From positions 1 to 36,579 of the forward strand of contig JAFXYD010000036.1 in NCBI GenBank assembly GCA_017541995.1: a stretch of DNA of 36,579 bases, in the 5' to 3' direction. Both the position numbers and the translations under genes were made by a program. Positions 14,641 to 22,056 of this stretch are shown in pieces. Within the stretch, counting starts at the first letter, position 1. Every line of letters begins with the position of its first letter. This DNA is from Oscillospiraceae bacterium. Lineage in GTDB: Bacteria > Bacillota > Clostridia > Oscillospirales > Oscillospiraceae. Below the pieces are notes generated by a model. That model saw nothing but the letters and a program-made list of their open reading frames with translations, had not been told where the DNA came from and made no database searches.

Positions 14641-14688
14641 AGGCATTCTTGGACATTTTCAACAATAATATTTGGGGAGGAACATAAA

Positions 14689-15243
14689 ATGGCAGTTGAT
14701 TTCAAGGAATTCACCCGGAAAATGGAAAAGACCCTGGAGGTGCTCCAGGAGGACTTCGGCGGCATCCGTACCGGCCGCCCCAACGCCCGTCTGCTGGACC
14801 GGATCTCCGTGCCCTACTACGGCGTGGAGACCCCCGTCGGCCAGGTGGGCAACGTCAGCTCCCCCGACGCCCGGACGCTGATGATCCAGCCCTGGGACGC
14901 CAGCCTGCTCAAGCCCATTGAGAAGGCCATCCAGGCCTCCGACCTGGGCATCAACCCCCAGAACGACGGCCGCGTGATCCGTCTGGTCTTCCCCCAGCTC
15001 ACCGAGGAGCGCCGCAAGGAGCTGACCAAGCAGGTGAAGAACCTGGGCGAGGGAGGCAAGGTTGCGGTTCGCAACGTCCGCCGGGACGCCATGGACTACA
15101 TCAAGAAGCTGAAGAAGAACTCGGAAATCACCGAGGACGATCAGAAGAAGGCGGAGAAGGACCTGCAGGAGCTCACCGACAAGTACATCAAGAAGGTGGA
15201 CGAGGCCTGCGCCGTCAAGGAAAAGGAGCTCATGGAGCTGTGA
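14689..15243 (+). CDS. frr: Ribosome recycling factor
   Basis: Splits post-termination ribosomes together with EF-G. The 184-residue protein has the whole RRF fold: N-terminal helix FKEFTRKMEKTLEVLQEDFGGIRTGRPNARLLD, domain II (residues ~31-104, ISVPYYGVETPVGQVGNVS with RTLMIQPWD), and the conserved C-terminal helices with VRNVRRDAMDYIKKL. (Stretches are split here only for description.) GGGGAGG (14674-14680) precedes the ATG by 8 bases. The IS110-type element lies directly upstream, so expression must come from read-through, the transposase promoter or a new promoter in the junction. A strong terminator follows. Confidence 0.97.
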   Translation: MAVDFKEFTRKMEKTLEVLQEDFGGIRTGRPNARLLDRISVPYYGVETPVGQVGNVSSPDARTLMIQPWDASLLKPIEKAIQASDLGINPQNDGRVIRLVFPQLTEERRKELTKQVKNLGEGGKVAVRNVRRDAMDYIKKLKKNSEITEDDQKKAEKDLQELTDKYIKKVDEACAVKEKELMEL

Positions 15244-15244
15244 G

Positions 15245-15273
15245 AAAAAGCGGGCCCTGGGGGCCCGCTTTTT
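15245..15273 (+). terminator. Terminator after frr
   Basis: AAAAAGCGGGCCC (15245-15257) pairs perfectly with 15261-15273, loop of 3 bases, ending in TTTTT. It ends the pyrH-frr transcript, so uppS and later genes need other promoters. Confidence 0.9.
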
Positions 15274-15276
15274 CAG

Positions 15277-15519
15277 GGATCAGGGATCAGGGATCAAGGA
15301 TCAGGGATCAGACACGCCCGTAGGGGCGAGCATTGCTCGTCCCCTGTACCCCGCATGGACAAGGCATCAGGCATCAGGCACCAGGCATCAGGGGACGGGG
15401 GATGCGTTCACCCATAAAGGGCGCAATGTCTCGTTTCGTTCGAAATGACCCGCCCGTAGGGGCGAGCATTGCTCGTCCCCTGTGCCCCGCACTGTGAGGG
15501 ATCAAGGGTCAGGGAAAGT
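15277..15519. repeat. Mixed intergenic repeats after frr
   Basis: From left: GGGATCA/GGATCAG heptamers (15277-15310), a GTAGGGGCGAGCATTGCTCG palindromic unit near 15319, (GGCATCA)-type heptamers (15363-15391), and a second copy of the same palindromic unit near 15455, then more GGATCAAGG. I see no gene in 15274-15543. Confidence 0.85.
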
Positions 15520-15543
15520 ACGAGATCAAGTGGGTAAACAACT

Positions 15544-16224
15544 ATGATTGAAAGAGCTGTAAAACGAATCATAAGCTTGGCCGTGATTGCAATGCTGTTG
15601 CTTTCCGGTTGTTCTGAAACGCGAACAGAGACAGCGAATGAATCGGCAAGTATCTCGACAAAGGACACGTCTGTAATGACTGCTGAAATCAATCCCTTCC
15701 GCTGCGACGCGGTGTTTTTCGGGGACTCCATCACCTGCGACGGCAATTTTGACGAGCTCTTCCCGGAGCTGCGGGTGGTGAACCTGGGGGTCTACGGGGA
15801 CACCCTGGAGCAGCTTCTGTACCGGGTGCCCCAGGTACGGGCGGAAAACCCGGCCCGGATCTTCCTGCTGGGGGGCATCAACTCCCTGCTGCCCAGCAAC
15901 GTGGAGCGCTGCCTGGAGCAGTACCGCCTGCTGGTGGACGAGCTCCGGGGCGCCTGCCCCCAGGCGGAGCTGGTGCTCCAGACCGTCCTGCCCGTGGGCG
16001 GGGAGCTGGACCCCGAGGGAGATCTCAACGAGGCCGTCCGCAGCTTCAACCAGGGTCTGAAGAGCCTGGCGGGGGAGTACGGCCTGGCCTGCGTCGATCT
16101 CTACGCCGTCTACGAAAAGGACGGCGTCCTGGACCCCGCCCAGACCCGGGACGGCCTGCATCTGAACTTCAATGCCTACGGCCCCTGGGCTCAGACCGTC
16201 GCGCCCTATCTGCCATCGAACTGA
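15544..16224 (+). CDS. SGNH/GDSL-type hydrolase lipoprotein
   Basis: A secreted, lipid-anchored esterase-like protein. The signal peptide (residues 1-22) ends in the lipobox LLLSGC with Cys23. SGNH blocks: block I FFGDSIT with Ser62 as nucleophile, block II Gly in NLGVYGD, block III LGGINSLL (normally GxND, here G-I-N), block V DGLHLN with Asp203 and His206 completing the triad. About 226 residues, normal for the GDSL_2/lysophospholipase L1-like group that deacylates carbohydrates or lipids; the substrate cannot be predicted. No strong ribosome binding site is visible before the ATG. It sits between frr and uppS, which is unusual for this cluster, and is flanked on both sides by repeats. Confidence 0.8.
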   Translation: MIERAVKRIISLAVIAMLLLSGCSETRTETANESASISTKDTSVMTAEINPFRCDAVFFGDSITCDGNFDELFPELRVVNLGVYGDTLEQLLYRVPQVRAENPARIFLLGGINSLLPSNVERCLEQYRLLVDELRGACPQAELVLQTVLPVGGELDPEGDLNEAVRSFNQGLKSLAGEYGLACVDLYAVYEKDGVLDPAQTRDGLHLNFNAYGPWAQTVAPYLPSN

Positions 16225-16247
16225 TTGCCGAAATCGGGCTTTGTAAG

Positions 16248-16330
16248 GCCGTAGGGGGCGGCGTCCTCGACGCCCCGAGCCTGTCGTGATCTGATACCTG
16301 CGGGCCGTCGAGGACGCCGGCCCCTACGGC
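16248..16330. repeat. 25-bp inverted repeat element between SGNH gene and uppS
   Basis: Arms at 16248-16272 and 16306-16330 pair with a single mismatch, with a 33-base loop. The arm contains GCCGTAGGGG and GGCGTCCTCGACG. It resembles the GTAGGGGCGG family seen elsewhere in the window and could fold into a long hairpin in the mRNA leader of uppS. Confidence 0.85.
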
Positions 16331-16370
16331 AATATCTCGACAAATCCAAATTGCACGGAAGGAGTACGCC

Positions 16371-17111
16371 ATGCCCATCTTCAACAAAAAAACCGACAGC
16401 AAACCCATGGAGGTTCCCACACACATTGCCATCATCATGGACGGCAACGGGCGCTGGGCCAAAAAGCGGGGCCTTCCCCGGACGGCGGGGCACAAGGTGG
16501 GGGCGGAGGCCTTCCGCACCATCGCCAACTACGCCAAGTCCATCGGTCTGAAATACCTCACCGTCTACGCCTTCTCCACGGAAAACTGGAAGCGCTCCGA
16601 GGAGGAGGTCAACACCATCATGGAGCTGCTGGAGAAGTACCTGCGGGAGCTGCTCCGGGACATGGACAAGAACCGGGTCCGCTTCTGCTTCTTCGGAGAT
16701 CTGTCCCGGCTTTCCCCCACCCTCCGGGCGGAGGCGGAGGAGACCGCGGAGCGCTCGAAGCAGTATGACTGCGTCCAGGTGAACTTCTGCCTGAACTACG
16801 GCGGCCGGGACGAGATTCTGCGGGCGGCCCGGGCCTTCGCCGCCAAGTGCGCGGCGGGGGAGGCCCGGCCCGAGGAGCTCACCGACGAGATTTTCTCCGG
16901 TCTGCTCTGGTCCGCCGGAGTGCCGGACCCGGATCTGATCATCCGGCCCAGCGGAGAGCAGCGGATCTCCAACTTCCTGCTCTGGCAGAGCGCCTACGCG
17001 GAGTATTACTTCACCGATACCCTCTGGCCGGACTTCGGACCCCGGGATCTGGATCTGGCCATCGAGGCCTACAACAAGCGCAGCCGCCGCTTCGGAGGCG
17101 TAAAATATTGA
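16371..17111 (+). CDS. uppS: Isoprenyl transferase (undecaprenyl diphosphate synthase)
   Basis: Makes the C55 lipid carrier for peptidoglycan and teichoic acid synthesis by cis-condensation of isopentenyl diphosphate with farnesyl diphosphate at the membrane. Signature HIAIIMDGNGRWAKKRGLPR contains catalytic Asp24; GHKVGAE, TVYAFSTENWKR, and the C-terminal DLIIRPSGEQRISNFLLWQSAY with the substrate-binding arginines complete the family pattern. 246 residues, normal length. GGAGT precedes the ATG. The product feeds on IPP from the MEP pathway whose genes dxr and ispG lie downstream. In most Firmicutes it directly precedes cdsA; here a 1.6-kb insertion with a leftward lipoprotein gene intervenes. 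Confidence 0.97.
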   Translation: MPIFNKKTDSKPMEVPTHIAIIMDGNGRWAKKRGLPRTAGHKVGAEAFRTIANYAKSIGLKYLTVYAFSTENWKRSEEEVNTIMELLEKYLRELLRDMDKNRVRFCFFGDLSRLSPTLRAEAEETAERSKQYDCVQVNFCLNYGGRDEILRAARAFAAKCAAGEARPEELTDEIFSGLLWSAGVPDPDLIIRPSGEQRISNFLLWQSAYAEYYFTDTLWPDFGPRDLDLAIEAYNKRSRRFGGVKY

Positions 17112-17373
17112 CAATCAAGCGACTGATTTGTTCCTTGCTCTCTGTTCTGATCCTGGGAGCTGTGAGCATGAGGCCGGTTTCCGCTGCGGGGTGCCGCGCT
17201 ATGCCTATACCGGCAGCGATTTCCTCCTGATCGAAAGCTGGAAGGTTATTTTGATGTACGCCTCTGTGGCTTTGTGGGTGCTGGCGTCCCTGTTCTGCCT
17301 GCTGCTCACCCTGCTGATCGCCATCGGAAACATCCTGTATTGGAACGTGTTCATGTTCTGGGCGGTTCCGTAG
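17108..17373 (+). pseudogene. Possible frameshifted small secreted/membrane protein
   Basis: A TTG overlapping the uppS stop opens a 40-codon frame (17108-17230) that reads as a signal peptide (KRLICSLLSVLILGAVSM...VSAAG). In a neighbouring frame the region up to 17373 encodes a strongly hydrophobic stretch (VALWVLASLFCLLLTLLIAIG), a plausible membrane helix. Together they look like one small membrane protein split by a one-base shift, but no family is recognised and there is no clear ribosome binding site. It may equally be chance open frames. Confidence 0.25.
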
Positions 17374-17446
17374 GAGCGGAATCGGCGGAACATACGGCCC
17401 GCTTCGTGCGTTTCCCGTGAGGCGAAGCCCTACCCCTGACAGAATT

Positions 17447-17502
17447 GCTCCCTCTATGACGGACAGTGATTTTGAGATTCCACTGTCCTTCATAGAGGGA
17501 GC
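17447..17502. repeat. 22-bp inverted repeat between convergent genes
   Basis: Arms 17447-17468 and 17481-17502 pair with one mismatch, loop of 12 bases. It lies between the uppS side and the convergent lipoprotein gene, so it could act as a two-way transcription barrier, though there is no T-tract. Apart from this and the doubtful small gene, 17112-17558 holds nothing I can name. Confidence 0.8.
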
Positions 17503-17558
17503 ATATTATCCGTTCATGAATCAGAAAGCTGTGCAGAAGCGAGCTTATTTGCGCACTG

Positions 17559-18527
17559 TTATTCGACGCCGGTCAGCAGCGCACCGGGCTCCGCAGCCAG
17601 ATCCGTCACATACCAGGTGCGTCCGGCGGGCACGCTTGTGCTCAGCATAACGTCTTCCTTGCCGTCGGTCCGGTCGGTGATGGTGACGGCGCATTCTCCC
17701 TTGGAGGTGACGGTGAAGTAATTGCCCTCCCGGGTCAGCAGGAAGGCTTCGCTGTCCGGCGAGCTCACCGTGAGCCAGCGCTGCCCATTGGCCCCACAGT
17801 AGAGTAGGAAACTGACCTCATAGGCCAGGGGCTCTTCCGGATATCCGTAGTCATTGCTGCCGTCGAAATAGACGCCGGCAGTCGTGATCTGCGCATTCCA
17901 GGCGTTGGAGGCCCACAGCTCCACCAGGCAGTCGTCCCACTGTGCGGAGATGCTGGTGGGCCGGACATTCTTCGAGGCGTGGAAGGTGATTTCCCGGCTG
18001 AAGGGGACCCGGTAGATGACCCACGGCTCCATGCCCGTCGTTTGCCGGACGGTCTCATACTCCATGCTGGTTACATTGCTCATAGCCGGCTCCCAGGGAG
18101 TGACGTCCAGGCGATCTCCCGCTTCGTTGACAAAGTAGTAGTGGGAGTAGTTGTCCGGGTCCCAAACATATTCATCAGAGTGGAAGGGCGACAGACTGTC
18201 ATCATAGTCCGGGAATACCTCCGTCCACTGGAAGCCCAGCTCCATGTACTCGCTGTGCGCCGAGAAGTCGTCGCGCACCGGTGGCAGCGTGGGGAAGGGC
18301 TCATCATCGGGGTTGGGCGCTTGGGTGTCGGGAACAGGCGCCTGGGTGTCGGGAACAGGCGCTTGGGTGTCGGGGGCGGGAGCAGGCGCTTGGGTGTTTG
18401 GAGCGGGGGCGGGCGGATTCGAGGCGGGCGCGCCCTGGGTCGGACTCGGCGGCGTGTTCGAAGCGGCGCATCCGGCGACGCTTGCGAGAAGCAAAAGAAT
18501 CATGAAAATGCAAATTGACTTTTTCAT
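17559..18527 (-). CDS. Hypothetical lipoprotein with Pro-rich TQAP repeat linker
   Basis: Signal peptide (MKKSICIFMILLLLASVAGC) with lipobox Cys20, then a low-complexity linker (~residues 24-82) made of repeats of (A/V)PDTQAP, which would span the cell wall. The remaining ~240 residues form a globular, aromatic-rich extracellular domain without recognised family; predicted strands suggest a beta-rich fold. AAGGAGG lies 8 bases upstream of the ATG. It is transcribed against the core cluster from its own promoter, inserted between uppS and cdsA, and uses similar GC-rich codons to its neighbours. The linker repeats at DNA level (15-18 bp units near 18310-18400) could vary in length. Confidence 0.75.
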   Translation of the reverse strand: MKKSICIFMILLLLASVAGCAASNTPPSPTQGAPASNPPAPAPNTQAPAPAPDTQAPVPDTQAPVPDTQAPNPDDEPFPTLPPVRDDFSAHSEYMELGFQWTEVFPDYDDSLSPFHSDEYVWDPDNYSHYYFVNEAGDRLDVTPWEPAMSNVTSMEYETVRQTTGMEPWVIYRVPFSREITFHASKNVRPTSISAQWDDCLVELWASNAWNAQITTAGVYFDGSNDYGYPEEPLAYEVSFLLYCGANGQRWLTVSSPDSEAFLLTREGNYFTVTSKGECAVTITDRTDGKEDVMLSTSVPAGRTWYVTDLAAEPGALLTGVE

Positions 18528-18598
18528 GCAATGATCCTCCTTTTTCTGTTTTGTTATATTTTTCAGTGTCCTGTTGTTTCCAATCTTCTCGTAGATTT

Positions 18599-18627
18599 AT
18601 TTTACAGCCCTGCAGTTCTTCTGTCAA
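18599..18627 (-). promoter_or_regulatory. Promoter of the lipoprotein gene
   Basis: On the minus strand TTGACA (18622-18627), 17-base spacer, TAAAAT (18599-18604), about 70 bases before the start codon. Confidence 0.75.
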
Positions 18628-18701
18628 GGGTAAATATACAAAATGACTAATAATCATGCAACCGACATACAGACCCGGAGCCGACGCACCGCCCCTCCTC
18701 A

Positions 18702-18730
18702 TTGACAAAAAGCCTCGTTTGTGGTAAACT
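18702..18730 (+). promoter_or_regulatory. Promoter of cdsA and downstream genes
   Basis: TTGACA (18702-18707), 17-base spacer, TAAACT (18725-18730), about 57 bases before the cdsA ATG. It restores transcription after the divergent lipoprotein gene and probably drives cdsA-dxr-rseP-ispG. Confidence 0.75.
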
Positions 18731-18787
18731 GAATACAATATAATAAGCGGGCGTATACTGTTCTGCGCCAAAAGGAGCTGAAGCTAC

Positions 18788-19600
18788 ATGAAAACCCGAA
18801 TTCTGGTAGCCGCCGTGGGGCTGCCGCTGCTGCTGGTGATCGTCCTGGCCCTGCCTGCCGCGGCCACGGCGGTGCTGGTGGCCGCCATGTGCGTGCTGGC
18901 GGTCTATGAGCTGCTGGATGCCGCGGGCTTTTGCAAGCACGTGCGGATTTTTGCCTATTCCTCCTGCATGGCGGTGATGGTCTGTGTCTGGAGTTTGCTG
19001 GAGCTGCCCCGGGCCCTGGGGATGATCGCGGTGCTGATCTATCTCTGCGCCCTCTTCGGGGAGATGCTGGCGGCCCACGCCAGGCTGGACTTCCGCACCG
19101 TCTGCGCCGCCATCTTTGCGGGGCTTGTGATTCCCTACCTGCTCTCCGCGCTGATCCGCCTGCGGGTCATGGAGCAGGGCAAATTCTTCATCCTCGCGGC
19201 CTTTGTGCTGACCATGATCCCGGACTCCGGGGCCTACTTCGCGGGCCGGGCCTTCGGCAAGCACAAGCTCTGCCCCGTCATCAGTCCCCATAAGACCGTG
19301 GAGGGCGCCGTGGGCGGCGTCGTGACCACGGTCATCGGCATGGTGCTCTACGGCCTGGTGATGCAGCTGGCCTTTGACTTCAAGGTGAACTACCTGCTCT
19401 GCGTGGTCTACGGCATCCTGGGGGCGGGAGCCTCCATGCTGGGAGATCTGAGCTTCTCCGTCATCAAGCGCCAGGCGGGCATCAAGGACTACGGCAAGCT
19501 GCTGCCCGGCCACGGCGGCATCCTGGACCGCTTCGACTCCACCACCGTGGTCGCCCCCCTGGTGGAGGCCCTGCTGCTCATCGCGCCCTTTGCAGTCTAG
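18788..19600 (+). CDS. cdsA: Phosphatidate cytidylyltransferase
   Basis: Integral membrane enzyme that makes CDP-diacylglycerol from phosphatidic acid and CTP, the branch point of phospholipid synthesis. The protein is almost all membrane helices (about eight). The CdsA signature is complete at the C-terminus: SVIKRQAGIKDYGKLLPGHGG followed by ILDRFDS, with the KD...HGG..DR metal and substrate residues. The middle carries PDSGAYFAGRAFGKHKL and SPHKTVEGAVGG, both conserved in the family. 270 residues, normal length. AAGGAG about 10 bases before the ATG. It is followed by dxr after a spacer with a 24-bp inverted repeat. Confidence 0.96.
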   Translation: MKTRILVAAVGLPLLLVIVLALPAAATAVLVAAMCVLAVYELLDAAGFCKHVRIFAYSSCMAVMVCVWSLLELPRALGMIAVLIYLCALFGEMLAAHARLDFRTVCAAIFAGLVIPYLLSALIRLRVMEQGKFFILAAFVLTMIPDSGAYFAGRAFGKHKLCPVISPHKTVEGAVGGVVTTVIGMVLYGLVMQLAFDFKVNYLLCVVYGILGAGASMLGDLSFSVIKRQAGIKDYGKLLPGHGGILDRFDSTTVVAPLVEALLLIAPFAV

Positions 19601-19628
19601 TAAAACGGGGTTTGTCGAAACGCTGGCG

Positions 19629-19690
19629 TAGCGGCGCACACCAGTGCGCCACGAGACCGGGTCCCAGTGGCGCACTGGTGTGCGCCGCTA
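19629..19690. repeat. 24-bp perfect inverted repeat between cdsA and dxr
   Basis: Arms 19629-19652 and 19667-19690 are perfectly complementary around a 14-base loop. The arm begins TAGCGGCGCACACCAGTGCG; a single-arm relative (TAGCGGCGCACACCGGTGCG) occurs near 23177. It would form a very stable hairpin in the polycistronic mRNA. Confidence 0.9.
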
Positions 19691-19749
19691 CAGGATGTTT
19701 GCAAGAAATCGCAAAATCCGAATTGAATATCATAACACAGGTGAACGAA

Positions 19750-20895
19750 ATGACACAAGTATTATCCATTCTGGGCTCCACCGGCTCCATCGGGCGGCAG
19801 ACTCTGGACGTGGTGCGGCATCTGCCCGTCCGGGTGGCAGCCCTCAGCGCCGGAACCAACGTCCGGCGTATGGCGGAGCAGGTCCGGGAATTCCACCCCC
19901 GGTTGGTGTCCATGGCCACCAGGGAGGCGGCGGAGCAGCTGAAGGCTCTGCTGCCGGAGCCCCGGCCCGAGATCCTCTGGGGGGAGGAAGGTCTGCTGGC
20001 CGCCGCTGCCGCGGAGGAGGCGGACACCGTCATCACCGCCGTGGTGGGCATGGTGGGGCTCAAGCCCACCCTGGCCGCCCTGGAGCGGGGCAAGCGCATC
20101 GGCCTTGCCAACAAGGAAACCTTAGTCTGCGCCGGAGAGCTGGTGATGCGGACGGCCAAGGCCCACGGAGCCGAAATCATCCCCGTGGACTCCGAGCACT
20201 CCGCCATTTTCCAGTGCCTCATGGGCAGCCGGGGCAGGGAAGAGCTGAAGCGGGTGATTCTCACCTGCTCCGGCGGCCCCTTCTTCGGGATGACCAAGGA
20301 AGCGCTTACGAACGTCACCCGGGACGACGCCCTGCGGCACCCCAACTGGAAAATGGGGGAGAAGATCACCGTGGACTGCGCCACCCTGATGAACAAGGGC
20401 CTGGAGGTCATCGAGGCCATGCGCCTCTATGAGCTGCCCCCGGAGCAGGTGGACGTGGTGATCCACCGCCAGTCCATCGTCCACTCCCTGGTGGAGTTTG
20501 TGGACGGGGCCATGCTGGCCCAGCTGGGGGTGCCGGATATGCGGATCCCCATTCAATTGGCTCTGACCTATCCGAACCGGGTGGAGAACCCGGCCCCGGG
20601 GCTGGATCTGCTGTCCTGTCCGCCGCTGAGCTTCGCCGCCCCGGACCCTGTGGCCTTCCCGTGCTTCGCCATTGCCCGGGCCGTGGCCAAGCAGGGGGGC
20701 AGCGCCTGCGCCGTGATGAACGGGGCCAACGAGGTGGCCGTGGCGAAGTTCCTGCGCCGGGAGATCGGCTTCTACGACATCCCCGCCCTGGTGCAAAAGG
20801 CCCTGGACGCGGTGCCCTTTGTATCGAACCCGACGCTGGAGCAAATTTTGGAAGCGGATTGTTTGGCACGCTGCGCGGCTGAGCAAACGCGGTAA
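19750..20895 (+). CDS. dxr: 1-deoxy-D-xylulose-5-phosphate reductoisomerase
   Basis: Second MEP-pathway enzyme: converts DXP to 2-C-methyl-D-erythritol 4-phosphate with NADPH. The NADPH site LGSTGSIGRQTLDVV is at residues ~8-22. Catalytic and metal residues appear in NKETLVCAGEL and PVDSEHSAIFQCL; the flexible loop and substrate region HPNWKMGEKITVDCATLMNK and HRQSIVHSLVEF are conserved. 381 residues, normal length. The start is the ATG at 19750 (MTQVLSILG) with AGGTGA 5 bases upstream; the longer in-frame extension runs through the inverted repeat and is not credible. The stop codon lies inside a long hairpin (20881-20924). Confidence 0.97.
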   Translation: MTQVLSILGSTGSIGRQTLDVVRHLPVRVAALSAGTNVRRMAEQVREFHPRLVSMATREAAEQLKALLPEPRPEILWGEEGLLAAAAAEEADTVITAVVGMVGLKPTLAALERGKRIGLANKETLVCAGELVMRTAKAHGAEIIPVDSEHSAIFQCLMGSRGREELKRVILTCSGGPFFGMTKEALTNVTRDDALRHPNWKMGEKITVDCATLMNKGLEVIEAMRLYELPPEQVDVVIHRQSIVHSLVEFVDGAMLAQLGVPDMRIPIQLALTYPNRVENPAPGLDLLSCPPLSFAAPDPVAFPCFAIARAVAKQGGSACAVMNGANEVAVAKFLRREIGFYDIPALVQKALDAVPFVSNPTLEQILEADCLARCAAEQTR

Positions 20896-20924
20896 AAACG
20901 CTCGCGTTTTTACCGTGCTTGCTC
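20881..20924. terminator. Long hairpin spanning the dxr stop codon
   Basis: CGGTAAAAACG (20890-20900) pairs perfectly with 20905-20915, and flanking GAGCAA/TTGCTC extend it to about 20 bp with two mismatches. The stop codon TAA (20893-20895) is in the left arm. A T5 run is inside the right arm rather than after it, so termination would be partial at most; a role in mRNA stability or coupling is equally possible. Confidence 0.5.
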
Positions 20925-20957
20925 GCAAATTCCGAAATTGAAAGGTTTCTTTAAAAA

Positions 20958-22028
20958 ATGACTATCTTTTATATTCTCCTCGCCATTCTGATCTTCGGCT
21001 TTCTGATCTTCATCCACGAGTTCGGCCACTTTCTCACTGCCAAGCTCTGCGGGGTGCGGGTCAATGAATTTGCCATCAACATGGGCCCCCGGCTCTTCGG
21101 CTGGAAGAGGGGGGAGACCCAGTATTCCTTCCGTCTGATTCCCATCGGCGGCTACTGCGCCATGGAGGGAGAGGACGAGCAGACCGGCGACCCCCGGGCC
21201 TTCACCGCCGCCAGGTGGTGGAAGCGCCTCATCATCCTCTGCGCCGGCTCCTTTATGAACCTGCTGACGGGCTTCTTGCTCATGTGCGTCCTCTTCGCCA
21301 CGGTCTTTGCCATGCAGACCACCGAGATCACCGCCTTCGATCCCGGCAGCGCCCTCTCCGAGCAGGGCCTGCAGCTGGGGGATCAGATCTGGTCCATCAA
21401 CGGACGCCGCACCTATATGCGGGACGACTTCGACCTGCTGGACGGCCGCTTCGACCCTACGGACGTGGAGCTGGTGGTGCTTCGCAACGGCGAGAAGCTG
21501 CGCTTTGAGCACTTCCGCATGGAGAAGCGGCAGTTTGACAACGGCCAGGGCGGCACCAGCCTCCGCTACGGCATCTCCCTGGGCAGCTTCGCCCAGCGGA
21601 ACTTCGGCAACGTGGTCCGCTTCGCGGGATACCAGTGCATGGACTTCGCCCGCATGGTCTGGTACGGCCTGTCGGATCTCTTCTCCGGCCGGGCCGGGCT
21701 CCAGGACATGGGCGGCGTCGTGGGCGTGGTGGACGTGATGGTCCAGTCCGGCGAGGCGGCCCGCACGGTCTGGGACGGCGTGCTGAACGTCCTGTATCTG
21801 GGCGCCTTCATCGCCGTCAACCTGGCCGTCATGAACATGCTGCCCATCCCCGCCCTGGACGGGGGCCGGGTGCTGTTTTTGCTGATCAACACCGTCTTCA
21901 CCGCCGTCACCGGCAAGAAGGTGGACCCCAAGTACGAGGGCTACGTCCACGCCGGAGCCATGATCCTGCTCTTCGGCCTGATGGCCGTCCTGCTGGTGAA
22001 GGACGTGCTGATGATCGTCCGGCGCTGA
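20958..22028 (+). CDS. rseP: RIP metalloprotease (site-2 protease, M50B)
   Basis: Intramembrane zinc protease that cleaves anti-sigma factors and signal peptides within the membrane. The zinc motif HEFGH is at residues 20-24 in the first helix; the third ligand lies in PALDGGR with Asp301 in the C-terminal helices (NMLPIPALDGG). A single PDZ domain sits between (~residues 115-185, FDPGSALSEQGLQLGDQIWSING split as family pattern). Four membrane helices fit the family. 356 residues, usual for Firmicutes RasP/RseP. Conserved cluster position between dxr and ispG. In Bacillus the homologue RasP releases sigma-W; the local target here is unknown. Confidence 0.95.
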   Translation: MTIFYILLAILIFGFLIFIHEFGHFLTAKLCGVRVNEFAINMGPRLFGWKRGETQYSFRLIPIGGYCAMEGEDEQTGDPRAFTAARWWKRLIILCAGSFMNLLTGFLLMCVLFATVFAMQTTEITAFDPGSALSEQGLQLGDQIWSINGRRTYMRDDFDLLDGRFDPTDVELVVLRNGEKLRFEHFRMEKRQFDNGQGGTSLRYGISLGSFAQRNFGNVVRFAGYQCMDFARMVWYGLSDLFSGRAGLQDMGGVVGVVDVMVQSGEAARTVWDGVLNVLYLGAFIAVNLAVMNMLPIPALDGGRVLFLLINTVFTAVTGKKVDPKYEGYVHAGAMILLFGLMAVLLVKDVLMIVRR

Positions 22029-22056
22029 GAAATTCACGTTCAAACGAGGTATCATT

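Larger units (their letters stand above)
12846..14648 (+). mobile_element. IS110/IS1111-type insertion sequence between pyrH and frr
   Basis: About 1.8 kb, with one DEDD transposase gene, a short left end (~105 bp) and a long right non-coding end (~410 bp). No long terminal inverted repeats are visible, as expected for this family. Ends are inferred from the shared hexamer GCATTC at 12840-12845 and 14643-14648, which would be the target/donor core region duplicated at the two junctions. The exact breakpoint inside that hexamer cannot be set. The long 3' non-coding end is more like the IS1111 group, whose guide RNA lies downstream of the transposase. Confidence 0.7.

Noticed and set aside
14387..14668. 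A 93-codon plus-strand frame in the IS right end
   Set aside because: No family resemblance or ribosome binding site, and it crosses the inferred element end; a non-coding guide RNA region is more likely.
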